A DNA stretch of 64,000 bases from Arthrobacter sp. ISL-85 (GCF_018613675.1 NZ_JAGGPQ010000007.1:62001-126000), one strand, 5' to 3'. Shown: positions 52,128-61,250, counted from the first letter of the stretch. Numbers and translations are program-made. Notes: generated from the sequence alone by a model not told the origin.

Positions 52128-53140
52128 GCGGCGGGGTCGGAGGAGCGGCGCACCATCAGGGCCGGCTCGAGCTTGCGGACGGCCGTTGGCCCTGCAGCAC
52201 CGGCAATCCGGTCCAGCATGGTTTGGGCCGCCACCCGGCCCAGCTCCCCGGCGTGCTGGTCAATGGACGTCAGGCCAACCAGCGGCGAGGCTCCCGCCTC
52301 GATGTTGTCGCAGCCCACCACAGCCATGTCGCCGGGGACGGACAGCCCCCGGGATACCAGCGCTTCCATGATGCCGATGGCGGTCAGGTCGTTGTGCGCA
52401 AAGACTGCCGTGGGAAGGGTGGCGCCAGATTCCAGGAACTGCTCCATAACAGCCCTGCCACCGCGTTCGGTCATGTCACTGTGGACCAGTTGCGGTTCCA
52501 GGCCGAACTCCTGCATGGCCTGCAGGTACCCGTTGCGGCGGTCCGCGTAGGGGAGCCAGTCGGAGATGTCGAAGTGCGCGATCCGGCGGTGCCCCAGGTT
52601 GTACAGGTGCTCCACGGCGAGTGCGCCGGAACGGAAGTCGTCGGTCAAAACGGAATCAACGCCGTCGACCTCCATCTCACGGGTGATTACGACGGCGGGA
52701 GTCCCGCGGAGTGCCGCGGCCAGTTCCGCCGAGGTGCCGGTGTAGCCGGCCAGCAGCACGCCGTCGACGCGCAGGTCCACGAAGGACCGCACGGCCTCCA
52801 GCTCGGTTCCGGGATCGGCGGAGCCGACGGCGACCATCACCTGGTTGCCGCTGCCCGCCAGGCCTTCGGTGATGCCGTCATAGATGTCAGCGAAGACGGA
52901 ATTGTGCAGGTCGAGGAACAGGACGCCCAGGGTCTTGGTCCGGTGGCTTGCCAGACGGCTGGCCAACCTGTTGGGGGAGTAGCCCAGGGCAGCAGCGCTT
53001 TCCAGCACTGCCCTCCGCTTGGCGGGCGAAACCTTGGGGGACTCGCGCATCACCAGGGACACCAGGGCGCGGCTCACGCCGGCGTCGCGTGCCACGTCCT
53101 CCATGGTCACCGACCGCGGGGAAGGGGAAGTGTGTTTCAC
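52124..53140 (-). CDS. LacI-family regulator in the iol region
   Basis: 338 residues: N-terminal HTH (VTMEDVARDAGVSRALVSLVM) and a periplasmic-binding-like ligand domain (TLGVLFLDLHNSVFADIYDGI, DGVLLAGYTGT, VFAHNDLTAIGIMEAL). It is the last gene of the minus-strand set GntR-iolB-LacI. A perfect LacI-type palindrome, TTAGAGCGCTCTAA, lies inside the promoter of the second inositol permease, a probable target. The GTG start is at 53140. Confidence 0.87.
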   Translation of the reverse strand: MKHTSPSPRSVTMEDVARDAGVSRALVSLVMRESPKVSPAKRRAVLESAAALGYSPNRLASRLASHRTKTLGVLFLDLHNSVFADIYDGITEGLAGSGNQVMVAVGSADPGTELEAVRSFVDLRVDGVLLAGYTGTSAELAAALRGTPAVVITREMEVDGVDSVLTDDFRSGALAVEHLYNLGHRRIAHFDISDWLPYADRRNGYLQAMQEFGLEPQLVHSDMTERGGRAVMEQFLESGATLPTAVFAHNDLTAIGIMEALVSRGLSVPGDMAVVGCDNIEAGASPLVGLTSIDQHAGELGRVAAQTMLDRIAGAAGPTAVRKLEPALMVRRSSDPAA

Positions 53141-53190
53141 AAAACCCCACTATGCCAGCCCGCTGCCGCGTGTCGGCCCAAACCGGTGCC

Positions 53191-54084
53191 TCAGGCGCGG
53201 AAGGGCAGCCGGGGGTCGATGTTCTGGCTTTCCCAGGTCTGGCGTACCCAGCCGTGGTGCGGGTCGTCGCTGATCAGCCACTCGCGTACCGGGCCGGGGC
53301 CGGCCATGACGTTCAGGTAGTAGAGGTCGTAACCCGGCGCCGCCATCGCCGGGCCGTGCCAGCCATAGGGGACCAGGACGACGTCACCAGTGCGCACCTC
53401 AGCCGCAACGTCGATGGGGCGTTCGTCGGAGGCGTAGACCCGCTGGTAGCCGATGGCATCGGCCTCGGCGGGCGCGCCGGAGCCGGAAGCCACCTGGGTC
53501 TCGAAGTAGTAGATCTCCTCAAGGGAGGTCTCGCCGTCCTTCTCCTCGTCGTGCTTGTGCGGAGGATAGGAGGACCAGTTCCCGGCGGGGGTGAGGACCT
53601 CGCAAACGATAAAGCGGTCTGCTTCCAGGGCGGCCGGGGTGCCAAAGTTGTGGACCTGGCGTGAGCAGTTGCCCGCGCCGCGCAGTTCCACCGGCGTTTC
53701 GGCAGCGGACACCAGGCGGGTGGGGTAGGACGCGTTCGCCGGCGCGGTTGCCACGGCCACCCGGCCGCCGCCGGATGAGCTGATCGTCACGGCGCGCCCG
53801 GTGCCTGAGTAGAGGACGTCGGTAGTGCCGGAGAACACCGAAGCGCGGCCCGCGAGCTGGTAATCCGTGCCGTCCACGGTCACGGTAAATGACCCGTTGA
53901 GGGGAACCACAATGCGTTCCTCGCCTGCGGCAGGAAGTTCGACTGCGGCGCCCGCGGCCAGGGTGGCCACCTTCAGTCCGGTGTGGGCCCAGCCGTCCAC
54001 GGTGAGGGAGGAATCGGAGGTTCCGATCGAGACGTCCCATGTGCCGTCGGCGGCTGTGCCCAGGGGGTAGACCCAATTGGTCAT
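53191..54084 (-). CDS. iolB: 5-Deoxy-glucuronate isomerase
   Basis: 297 residues, bicupin fold. The metal-binding cupin motif is in SYPPHKHDEEKDGETSLEEIYYFE (two His, Glu) and YGWHGPAMAAPGYDLYYLNVMAGP near the C-terminus. It converts 5-deoxy-glucuronate from IolD into 2-deoxy-5-keto-gluconate, the IolC substrate. It is encoded on the opposite strand, 17 bases after the GntR gene, so it is transcribed with the regulators rather than with the rest of the pathway. Confidence 0.93.
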   Translation of the reverse strand: MTNWVYPLGTAADGTWDVSIGTSDSSLTVDGWAHTGLKVATLAAGAAVELPAAGEERIVVPLNGSFTVTVDGTDYQLAGRASVFSGTTDVLYSGTGRAVTISSSGGGRVAVATAPANASYPTRLVSAAETPVELRGAGNCSRQVHNFGTPAALEADRFIVCEVLTPAGNWSSYPPHKHDEEKDGETSLEEIYYFETQVASGSGAPAEADAIGYQRVYASDERPIDVAAEVRTGDVVLVPYGWHGPAMAAPGYDLYYLNVMAGPGPVREWLISDDPHHGWVRQTWESQNIDPRLPFRA

Positions 54085-54101
54085 GGAGTTGGCTCCTTGG
54101 A

Positions 54102-54842
54102 TTATCGCTGTACGAGTGTCATTTCAAAGCTGTAGGAATCGGCGCGGTACACGTGGTGGCCGGTTTCAACCCGGCGGCCGGTGTCATCCACGGCGGTCCT
54201 TTCCATCGTGACCAGGGCCGATCCTGCCGGGGTATCCAGCATGGAAGCCTGGTAGTCATCGGCGGTCCTGGCGCCGATTCGCTGCGTAGCCAGCCGGAAG
54301 TTCACGCCCCCGCGGCGGAGGATCGAATACAGGCCTTCAGCGCGCAGCATTGCCTCATCCATCTCGGCAATGTCGTCGCGCACCCAGTTCTCCATGAGCG
54401 CCAGGGGTTTTCCGCCTACCTTCCGGAGCCGGGTGAAGTGGTACACCTTCGAGCCAGCGGGAAGCTGCAGCGTGGTGATCGTGGCGTCGTCTGCCTCCAG
54501 GTGCGAGAAGCTCAGGACCTCGGTGGTGGGCTTCTTGCCGTTATTGGTGAGGTCGTCGTAGAGGCTGGAAAGCTCCAGCGGGCGGCGCACCTGGCTTGAG
54601 ACCACCTGGGTTCCCACGCCCCGCTTGCGGACCAGCAGGCCGGAGCGGACCAGTTCATCCATGGCCTTGCGCATGGTGGGCCGGGAGAGGTTGAGCTGGG
54701 CCGCGAGGTCGATCTCGTTGTCCAGCCGGCTGCCTGGCTCCAGTACCCCGCTGTAGATCGCCGCCTCGATGCCCTGGACCACCTGGTGGTACAGGGGCAC
54801 GGGGGAGGAACGGTCGATATTGAGTCCCAGGTTGTTCGCCAC
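54102..54842 (-). CDS. GntR/HutC-family regulator, probable iol repressor
   Basis: 246 residues: winged helix (PLYHQVVQGIEAAIYSGVLEP, LNLSRPTMRKAMDELVRSGLL) and a UTRA ligand domain (VYHFTRLRKVGGKPLALMENW). In Corynebacterium the iol regulator IolR is also a GntR protein. TGTWCTGACAT sites upstream of the tautomerase, iolC and the second permease are its likely operators, and a related sequence precedes this gene too. GTG start at 54842 after AAGGGAA. Confidence 0.83.
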   Translation of the reverse strand: MANNLGLNIDRSSPVPLYHQVVQGIEAAIYSGVLEPGSRLDNEIDLAAQLNLSRPTMRKAMDELVRSGLLVRKRGVGTQVVSSQVRRPLELSSLYDDLTNNGKKPTTEVLSFSHLEADDATITTLQLPAGSKVYHFTRLRKVGGKPLALMENWVRDDIAEMDEAMLRAEGLYSILRRGGVNFRLATQRIGARTADDYQASMLDTPAGSALVTMERTAVDDTGRRVETGHHVYRADSYSFEMTLVQR

Positions 54843-54917
54843 GATGCGTTCCCTTGTCTTCGGTATGTGTGCGCGGTCCTCGAATCCGAAAGGGGGCGCC
54901 CAGTGGACGCTTTGCCG

Positions 54918-55078
54918 CTATATGTTCGCTTGATAGGACATACTTTCTTCCTCGATCGTAGCAGGCGGACTTGTGGGGTCAAGGGTAGGCGCCGCCGGGG
55001 AACGCCGGGATGTGCCGAATTAATATGTTCTGACATTAGGACTTTGTATTGACATGGACCATTAGAGCGCTCTAACGT
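54918..55078. promoter_or_regulatory. Divergent control region: iol-type sites, LacI operator and permease promoter
   Basis: Within the 298-base gap: TATGTTCGC...GGACATA (54919-54945) close to the GntR gene; TATGTTCTGACATTAGG (55024-55040); a promoter with TTGACA (55049-55054), 17-base spacer and CTAACG (55072-55077); and the perfect palindrome TTAGAGCGCTCTAA (55062-55075) covering the spacer and -10. The last is a typical LacI-family operator. Confidence 0.65.
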
Positions 55079-55140
55079 AAGTGGCACGCATCACATTCTG
55101 ACCGGATCTTCCGGTCCCTAAGAGAATCTGAGAGGCAACA

Positions 55141-56559
55141 ATGCTGTTGCAAAAACAAACCATGGGCGCCACCGGCCGCAAGCGCCGCGGATACCTCGCC
55201 CGGCTCACCGTCATCTCCACCCTGGGCGGCCTGCTGTTTGGGTACGACACCGGCGTGATCTCCGGCGCACTGCTGTACATGAACGACTCCCTCAACATGA
55301 CGGCGGTGGAGGAAGCGACCGTAGTGAGCGCACTGCTGTTCCCGGGTGCCGCCGTCGGCGCCCTAACCGGCGGGCGGATGTCTGACAAGCTGGGCCGCCG
55401 TGGCTCGCTGCTGGTCTGTGCGCTGCTCTTCCTGCTGGGCGCCATCGGCTGCGCGCTCGCACCGAACGTGACCTTCATGATCGCTGCGCGCATCGTGCTG
55501 GGCCTGGGTGTGGGCGCCGCCGCCGTAACCTGCCCGCTGTACCTCGCGGAGATGGCCCCCGCCCACCTCCGCGGCCGGATGGTCACCATCAACGAGCTCA
55601 TGATCGTGACCGGCCAGATGCTGGCCTTCGCCATCAACGCCCTCCTGGACGCCCTGATCCGCGACAACGAGGTTTGGCGTACCATGCTGGGCATCGCTTC
55701 CATCCCTGCCCTCGCACTGCTCGTCGGCATGCTGATGCTCCCCGAATCCCCGCGCTGGTACGCCATCCGCGGCCGCCTGGAAGATAGCCGCCGCGTCCTC
55801 AACCTGAGCCGCAGCCCGGAAGAGGCCGCTGCCGAATTCGAGGAGATTGCCCTGGCGGCACGCACGGCCAAGGAGGAGCGCGGCCACGCCCTCCGCGACC
55901 TCCGCAACAACCCCTGGATGCGCCGGCTGCTCTGGATCGGCATCGGCCTGGCAGCGGTCCAGCAGGCAACAGGCATCAACACCGTGAACTACTACGCCCC
56001 CACCATCCTGGAAAAGAGCGGACTCGGCGTCAGTGCGTCGCTCGTGGCAACCATCGGCGTGGGTGTCACCTCCGTGCTGATGACTATCCTGGGCATCTGG
56101 CTGCTTGGCTTTGTTGGCCGCCGGCGCATGCTGGTGATCGGCTTCTCAGGAGTGGTGGCTTCCCAGGCCCTGTTGGCCATCGTCTTCCTCCTGCCGCAGT
56201 CCGACCTTGCCAGCTACACCATCCTGGCCGCCATGATGCTGTTCGTGGCCTTCGTCCAGTGCTTCATCGGCACCTGCGTGTGGCTCCTGCTCTCGGAAAT
56301 GTTCCCGCTGGCCATCCGCGGCTTCGCGATGGGAATTGCGGTCTTCGCACTGTGGACCGTGAACGCGGCCATCTCCTTCCTGTTTCCCATCGTGGTCAAC
56401 GCCCTTGGCTCCAGGGGCACCTTCGGCCTGTTCGTGGTGGTCAACCTCGCATCCCTGGCCTTCGTCATCAAGTTCGTTCCGGAGACCAAGGGCCATTCAC
56501 TCGAGGACCTCGAAGCGCACTTCCGCGACGGTGAGGTGCCGGCAAAGCTCTCTGCCTAG
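55141..56559 (+). CDS. Second inositol-type sugar:H+ symporter (MFS sugar porter)
   Basis: 472 residues, 12 helices: GGLLFGYDTGVISGALLYM, GGRMSDKLGRRG, CPLYLAEMAPAHLRG, PESPRWY, QQATGINTVNYYAP, PETKGHSLEDLE. It is clearly related to the iolT product at 48817. GAGAGGCA precedes the ATG. The promoter carries both an iol-type site and a LacI-type operator, so it probably answers to both local regulators. The presence of two inositol permeases is common in actinobacteria. Confidence 0.88.
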   Translation: MLLQKQTMGATGRKRRGYLARLTVISTLGGLLFGYDTGVISGALLYMNDSLNMTAVEEATVVSALLFPGAAVGALTGGRMSDKLGRRGSLLVCALLFLLGAIGCALAPNVTFMIAARIVLGLGVGAAAVTCPLYLAEMAPAHLRGRMVTINELMIVTGQMLAFAINALLDALIRDNEVWRTMLGIASIPALALLVGMLMLPESPRWYAIRGRLEDSRRVLNLSRSPEEAAAEFEEIALAARTAKEERGHALRDLRNNPWMRRLLWIGIGLAAVQQATGINTVNYYAPTILEKSGLGVSASLVATIGVGVTSVLMTILGIWLLGFVGRRRMLVIGFSGVVASQALLAIVFLLPQSDLASYTILAAMMLFVAFVQCFIGTCVWLLLSEMFPLAIRGFAMGIAVFALWTVNAAISFLFPIVVNALGSRGTFGLFVVVNLASLAFVIKFVPETKGHSLEDLEAHFRDGEVPAKLSA

Positions 56560-56588
56560 CCACCCCCTCCGCGTCGCCCCATGAAGTA

Positions 56589-56649
56589 ATGCGGGGTCGG
56601 CCCCAGCCCCTGCGGTAGTCACTGGACAGGCCGGGACCGGGCCCCGCAT
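56589..56649 (+). terminator. Hairpin after the second permease
   Basis: ATGCGGGG (56589-56596) pairs with CCCCGCAT (56642-56649) around a long, partly paired loop. Confidence 0.45.
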
Positions 56650-56714
56650 CCGCGTTGGGTGGCCTAGGCTGGCTCCATGACCCGGACTGCGCTGACCTCC
56701 ACCGCAAGGCAGCC

Positions 56715-57848
56715 GTGAATTTCGCCGGAAGCCTTGGCCCCCGTCCCCGCAACCTCGAAGTCCAGGACCTGGCCAGCTTCGACCGCCTGGTGGCCGGGGG
56801 CGCCGTCAACCTGCACGGCTGGCATGCGCAGTCGCTTGACCTGCGGGGGCGGTCGGCGGCGCTCAAGAGCGTCAGCGTGGAGGGCGCCATGTTCCTGGGC
56901 TGCCTCTTCGACGACGGCATGGAGGCCAATCTCCGCGGCCGCGGTGCCCTCATTTTTCCGCGGCTTGAAGGCGTCCCATTCGACCCCTACCGGGCCGCAC
57001 TGTATTCCCCGGCCGAACTGTACGCCGGACTGGCAACGTCCCCCTACGAGGAGCTGCCGGATGCCCGGATCTACCACTGGAGCATCCAGCCTGGCCAGCG
57101 GCACCGCGTGGACGCGACCCTGGCCTCCGCCCTGCACGACCACGCGATCGGGGACGCGCTGGATGAGCTGACGCGGTCCAAGGCCTGGGCTCGCCGGTCG
57201 ATTGTCGGCGTCATGGGCGGCCACGCAGCGCCCCGCGGCAGTCTGGAGTTCGCCGAGGCGGCACGGCTGGGCAGGCTGCTGGCCCTCGAGGGGCATTCGG
57301 TGGCCACGGGCGGCGGGCCGGGCGCCATGGAGGCAGCGAATCTCGGGGCCTACCTGAGCCAGGCGTCCGACGGCGACGTGCAGGCAGAGCTTGCCGCGCT
57401 CGCCGCTGTTCCCGGGTTCCGTCCCTCGGTGTCGGCGTGGGCACGTGCGGCCGCCGCCGTCGTCGAACGCCATCCAGGCGGGACACCTTCGCTGGGCATC
57501 CCCACCTGGTTCTACGGGCACGAACCGCCCAACTATTTCGCCACGCACGTCGCAAAATACTTCGCCAACGCCATCCGCGAGGCCATCCTGCTGGAACTGT
57601 GCCACGGTGGAATCGTCTTCCTGCCGGGAGCGGCGGGCACCGTCCAGGAGATCTTCCAGGACGCCTGCGAGAACTATTACGGCGCCCGCGAAAAGGTGGC
57701 ACCGATGGTGCTGGTGGGGCGGCGCCACTGGGAGCAGGAGTACCCGGCCTGGCCCATGCTCCGCAGCCTTGCCGCCGGCCGGGCCATGGCGGACTACATC
57801 CACCTGGTGGACACCGTGGATGAAGCCGTGGAGGTCCTCCGCGGCTGA
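56715..57848 (+). CDS. LOG-family (lysine-decarboxylase-like) nucleotide-binding protein
   Basis: 377 residues. The C-terminal two-thirds has the Rossmann fold of the LOG/YgdH group: VGVMGGHAAPRGS, GGGPGAMEAANLGAYLS and LPGAAGTVQEIFQDAC (the PGGxGTxxE-like motif, with Glu). Small LOG proteins release cytokinin bases from nucleotides; long ones such as YgdH/PpnN cleave purine nucleotides. The N-terminal 150 residues match the longer bacterial form. The GTG start at 56715 follows AAGG. Confidence 0.78.
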   Translation: MNFAGSLGPRPRNLEVQDLASFDRLVAGGAVNLHGWHAQSLDLRGRSAALKSVSVEGAMFLGCLFDDGMEANLRGRGALIFPRLEGVPFDPYRAALYSPAELYAGLATSPYEELPDARIYHWSIQPGQRHRVDATLASALHDHAIGDALDELTRSKAWARRSIVGVMGGHAAPRGSLEFAEAARLGRLLALEGHSVATGGGPGAMEAANLGAYLSQASDGDVQAELAALAAVPGFRPSVSAWARAAAAVVERHPGGTPSLGIPTWFYGHEPPNYFATHVAKYFANAIREAILLELCHGGIVFLPGAAGTVQEIFQDACENYYGAREKVAPMVLVGRRHWEQEYPAWPMLRSLAAGRAMADYIHLVDTVDEAVEVLRG

Positions 57849-57861
57849 CCCGGTCCCGCGG

Positions 57862-59001
57862 CTAGCCCATCACTGTGCCGAAGAGCAGGCCCAGCAGGTA
57901 GGTGATGGCAGCCGCGCCCAGGCCGATGGCAAGCTGGCGCAGGCCACGGGTCAGCGGGGAAGTGCCGGACAGCAGCCCCACCGCGGCACCGGTGGCCAGG
58001 AGGGCGAGGCCCACCAGGGCCCCGGCCACCATCAGCGCGGTGACGCCGGTCAGGCCGAACAGGAACGGCAGGATGGGGACGATGGCGCCGGACGCGAAGA
58101 AACAGAAGCTGGACAGCGCCGCTCCCCAGGCCGTGCCCACTGCCTCATGCTGGTCCTCTTCGTCCGCGAGTTCCGGCTGCAGGGACAGGCTGGGATCGCA
58201 GTCGCAGGACAGCTGGCCCGTGCGCTCGGCCACCCGGTGTTCGGCCGCCTCCCGGGACATCCCACGGGCCAGGTACACCAGGAGCAGTTCGTTGTTTTCG
58301 AGGTCCAGCTGCGGTGCCGCCGCCAGGGTGATCTGCGTGGGGCGGGTAGCGGCGAGCAATTCGCGCTGGGAGCGGACGGAAATGAATTCGCCGGCGCCCA
58401 TGGACATGGCGCCGGCCAGGAGCCCGGCGATGCCGCTGAGCAGAACCACGCTGCTGGCCACGCCGGACGCGGCCATGCCCATGACCAGGGAGAGGTTGCT
58501 GACCAGGCCGTCATTAGCGCCGAACACTGCGGCGCGGAAGGTGCCGGCAAGGCGGTTGCGGCCGCGGGTTGCCAGGCCGCGGACCACTTCCTCGTGGATC
58601 TGCTCATCGGCGGCCATTGCGGGGGTGGCGTTGGGATCCTTGGCGTAGGGGGAGCGGCCCTCGGCACGCTGGGCCAGGGCCAGCACGAACACGGAGCCGA
58701 AGTGCCGGGCCAGGAACCCGAGGAATTGGCTTCGCGCGGACGCCCTTTTCGGCTTGTCCGCGTGGTCCCCAAGCAGGGCCAGCCAGTGGGCCTCGTGCCG
58801 GCCTTCGGCCTCCGCCAGGGCAAGGAGGATGGCCCGTTCCTCGCCGTCGCGGTTCTGGGCCAGGTCCCGGTAGACGGCGGCTTCCGCGCGCTCGTCGGCC
58901 AGGTACTGGCGCCACCGCTTGATGTTCGACGCCGAGGGCTGGGTGGGGCTGGCGGCCCCCTGGGGCGTGGCGTGGGATTCGGACCGGGCGTGCTGCGACA
59001 C
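57862..59001 (-). CDS. Ferritin-like domain fused to a VIT1/CCC1 transporter
   Basis: 379 residues. The first 150 are a ferritin-like/rubrerythrin-type helical domain (RWRQYLADERAEAAVYRDLA, EGRHEAHWLALL, ADEQIHEEVVRGL) with Glu/His residues suited to a di-metal site. The rest is a VIT1/CCC1 membrane domain with five helices (FRAAVFGANDGLVSNLSLVMG, GAMSMGAGEFISVRSQREL, GTAWGAALSSFCFFASGAIVPILPFL). Members move Fe2+ or Mn2+ across membranes. The GTG start follows AGGAG. Confidence 0.88.
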   Translation of the reverse strand: MSQHARSESHATPQGAASPTQPSASNIKRWRQYLADERAEAAVYRDLAQNRDGEERAILLALAEAEGRHEAHWLALLGDHADKPKRASARSQFLGFLARHFGSVFVLALAQRAEGRSPYAKDPNATPAMAADEQIHEEVVRGLATRGRNRLAGTFRAAVFGANDGLVSNLSLVMGMAASGVASSVVLLSGIAGLLAGAMSMGAGEFISVRSQRELLAATRPTQITLAAAPQLDLENNELLLVYLARGMSREAAEHRVAERTGQLSCDCDPSLSLQPELADEEDQHEAVGTAWGAALSSFCFFASGAIVPILPFLFGLTGVTALMVAGALVGLALLATGAAVGLLSGTSPLTRGLRQLAIGLGAAAITYLLGLLFGTVMG

Positions 59002-59267
59002 TGTAACTCCTGGGCTGGAAAGGGCATGTACTCGCGCCTTTGCCCTGCCAGCCTACTGCGGATTTAAGGGGTTTTTTGGCTGGCAAACCTCTTTGGAAAG
59101 TTTCGGTGAGCCTTAAATTAGGGGTATCCCGGGCCTGCGTTTCAGGCGTTATCGGAGGGCAGCGGGGGCTATTGACCGGTCTGCCCGGCCGGTGTTGTGA
59201 TGAAGGTGTGGCGCAGGCTGCGCCCTACCTGAAAGAGCACGTCAGGCGAACATACGGAGGTTGGATT

Positions 59268-59492
59268 ATGAGCACCACCGGACAGCACCCGGACATGCCG
59301 CACCTGGACGCCGTCGAAGCGGACCCCGCCTACGATTACGCCGAGGATGCACCGGTAGACGATGCGGACTGGGACGCCGAGGACGCGTTGATCGACGAGG
59401 AAGAACCGGTGGTCCAGCCGGCGCCGGTGGTCATCGACGCCGAGGACCGCGAAGTTCCGCTGGATGACGACGAGCGCGACACGGGGGAGTAG
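59268..59492 (+). CDS. Small acidic protein of unknown function
   Basis: 74 residues, of which about a third are Asp or Glu and almost none basic (AEDAPVDDADWDAEDALIDE, then DAEDREVPLDDDERDTGE). It is likely intrinsically disordered. ACGGAGGT lies 6 bases before the ATG, a strong site suggesting real and efficient translation. No family is recognised. A perfect hairpin follows. Confidence 0.65.
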   Translation: MSTTGQHPDMPHLDAVEADPAYDYAEDAPVDDADWDAEDALIDEEEPVVQPAPVVIDAEDREVPLDDDERDTGE

Positions 59493-59497
59493 GACGA

Positions 59498-59549
59498 ACG
59501 ACGGCGGCACCTCCTTTCGCTGGAATGCGAAAGGAGGTGCCGCCGTCGT
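59498..59549. terminator. Perfect 23-bp hairpin between convergent genes
   Basis: Arms 59498-59520 and 59527-59549 are exactly complementary, loop TGGAAT. It lies between the acidic-protein gene and the symporter gene and should terminate both. The stem contains AAAGGAGGTG, a perfect anti-16S complement, which the pairing hides. Confidence 0.85.
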
Positions 59550-59579
59550 GCTTCAAACCTTTGCCGCGCCGTTGCAGGG

Positions 59580-61100
59580 TCAGCGGCCGGCGAGGATTTC
59601 CTCAGGAGTGCCTTCCGGCTCCTGCCCGGCAACGCGAAGCCGCCAGGCGCGCATGACCGCGGGGTCCGTGGGGCGGGTGAGCAGTGAGGCGGCAACGTAG
59701 ACCGCAGCCGAGCTGAGCAGGCCGTTGTAGATGGGTTCATTGGCGTAGATGCCGTCCAGCGGGACCGCGGCATTGATTTCCAGGATGATCATGGTCCCCA
59801 GGGTCACCACGGAGCCAACCGCCATGGATGTTGCCGCCGCCGGACCGGTGCCCCGCTTCCACAGCAGACCGCCAAGGATGGCCACCAGGAGGCCGCCCAC
59901 CAGGATGTCGTACGCGATGGTCAGCGCCGCAACAACGTCCTTGGTAACGATGGCGATGACAATGGCCACGATGCCCAGCGCCAGGACCCAGATCCGGTTG
60001 GCCTTGACATCATGCTCCGGGTTTTCGGTGTCTCCGGTGTCCACCCGCTTGCCGAACCAGCCGGCCACGAACGGCAGGACGTCGGCGCGGGCAACGGTGG
60101 CGGCGGCGATCAGTGCGCCGGACGCGGTGGACATCATGGCCGCGACGGCGGCCGCCAGCACCAGGCCACCGATGCCTACGGGCAGGATGTTCTGGGCGAC
60201 CTCGGCATAGACGTCGTCTTTCGCGGCGATCTTGATGTTGGACAGTGCAACGTTCGCGGCCATGCCGATCAGGGAGCCGGTGACACCGTAAAGGATGCAG
60301 TAGATGCCGGCGGTGGCGCCGCCCCAGCGTGCAACCTTGGGCGTCTTGGCGGTAAACACGCGCTGCCAGATGTCCTGGCCGATCAGCAGGCCCAGGGTGT
60401 AAACCACGAAGTAGGTGATGATGGTCTGCACACCGATGCCGTCGATCTGGAAGAAGCTGGCGTCCACCCTGCTGCGGATCCCGTCCAGGCCGCCGGCGGC
60501 GTTCAGGGTGAACGGGAGCATGAGGAAGAAGATGCCCACGGTTTTGATGACGAACTGGACCTGGTCCGCCAGCGTGATGGACCACATGCCGCCGATGGTG
60601 GAGTACACCAGCACGATGGCGCCGCCAATGGCGATGGCCAGCGCACGGTCAAGGCCGAAAAGAACGACGAAGATCGTGGCGTAGGCGCCGGTGGAGGTGG
60701 CGCACAGCATCAGCGTGTACGCGAGCATGACGATGCCGGACGCTTCGGTGGCCCTGCTGCCGTAGCGGAGCGTGAGCATCTGGGACACCGTGTAGATCTT
60801 CAGCTTCTGGATGGTCCCGGCAAAGAGCAGGCTCAGGAGCAGGACGCCGGAGCCGATGGCCACCACGAGCCACATTCCCGAAATGCCGAACTTGTATCCA
60901 AGCCCCACGCCACCCACGGTTGAGGCCCCGCCCAGGACCACGGCGGCCATGGTTCCGGTGTAAAGGAACGGGCCCAGGCGGCGGCCGGCCACCAGGAAGT
61001 CGCTGTTGTTCCTGGTGCGGGACTTGCCCCACCAGCCGAAGGCCAGCATTGTGAGAAGGTACACCACCACAATGGCGATGTTGATGGCACGTGCATCCAT
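59580..61100 (-). CDS. Sodium:solute symporter family permease
   Basis: 506 residues, about 13 helices; SSS-family landmarks DFLVAGRRLGPFLYTGTMAA, GVGLGYKFGISGMWL, YSTIGGMWSITLADQVQF and MMSTASGALIAAATVARAD. The ATG at 61100 follows AAGGAG; the frame is open further upstream without homology. It is divergent from an XRE-cupin regulator and close to an agmatinase gene, so a polyamine or guanidino compound is the likeliest substrate; this is inference. Confidence 0.85.
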   Translation of the reverse strand: MDARAINIAIVVVYLLTMLAFGWWGKSRTRNNSDFLVAGRRLGPFLYTGTMAAVVLGGASTVGGVGLGYKFGISGMWLVVAIGSGVLLLSLLFAGTIQKLKIYTVSQMLTLRYGSRATEASGIVMLAYTLMLCATSTGAYATIFVVLFGLDRALAIAIGGAIVLVYSTIGGMWSITLADQVQFVIKTVGIFFLMLPFTLNAAGGLDGIRSRVDASFFQIDGIGVQTIITYFVVYTLGLLIGQDIWQRVFTAKTPKVARWGGATAGIYCILYGVTGSLIGMAANVALSNIKIAAKDDVYAEVAQNILPVGIGGLVLAAAVAAMMSTASGALIAAATVARADVLPFVAGWFGKRVDTGDTENPEHDVKANRIWVLALGIVAIVIAIVTKDVVAALTIAYDILVGGLLVAILGGLLWKRGTGPAAATSMAVGSVVTLGTMIILEINAAVPLDGIYANEPIYNGLLSSAAVYVAASLLTRPTDPAVMRAWRLRVAGQEPEGTPEEILAGR

Positions 61101-61195
61101 AGATGGCTCCTTGGAGCTGTTGGGCGCCGGGTGTGGAACCGGGGCCGACGGCGCCCGGAACCGCCGCGGACGAACGGGGACGGCTCCTGGTATTG

Positions 61196-61250
61196 CCCCA
61201 GAGGCAACAGGAGTTTCCAAAGACTAGGGTGTGACGTGGGCGACGGTCAA
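61196..61250 (-). promoter_or_regulatory. Promoter of the symporter gene
   Basis: On the minus strand, TTGACC (61250-61245), a 17-base spacer, and CTAGTC (61227-61222). The inverted repeat TTGCC/GGCAA at 61196-61209 follows in the leader and could be an operator. Confidence 0.5.

Noticed and set aside
57391-59067. A 558-codon plus-strand open frame
   Set aside because: It runs through the LOG gene in another frame and antisense to the VIT1-like gene; the composition is Gln/Gly/Arg-rich with no recognisable domain.
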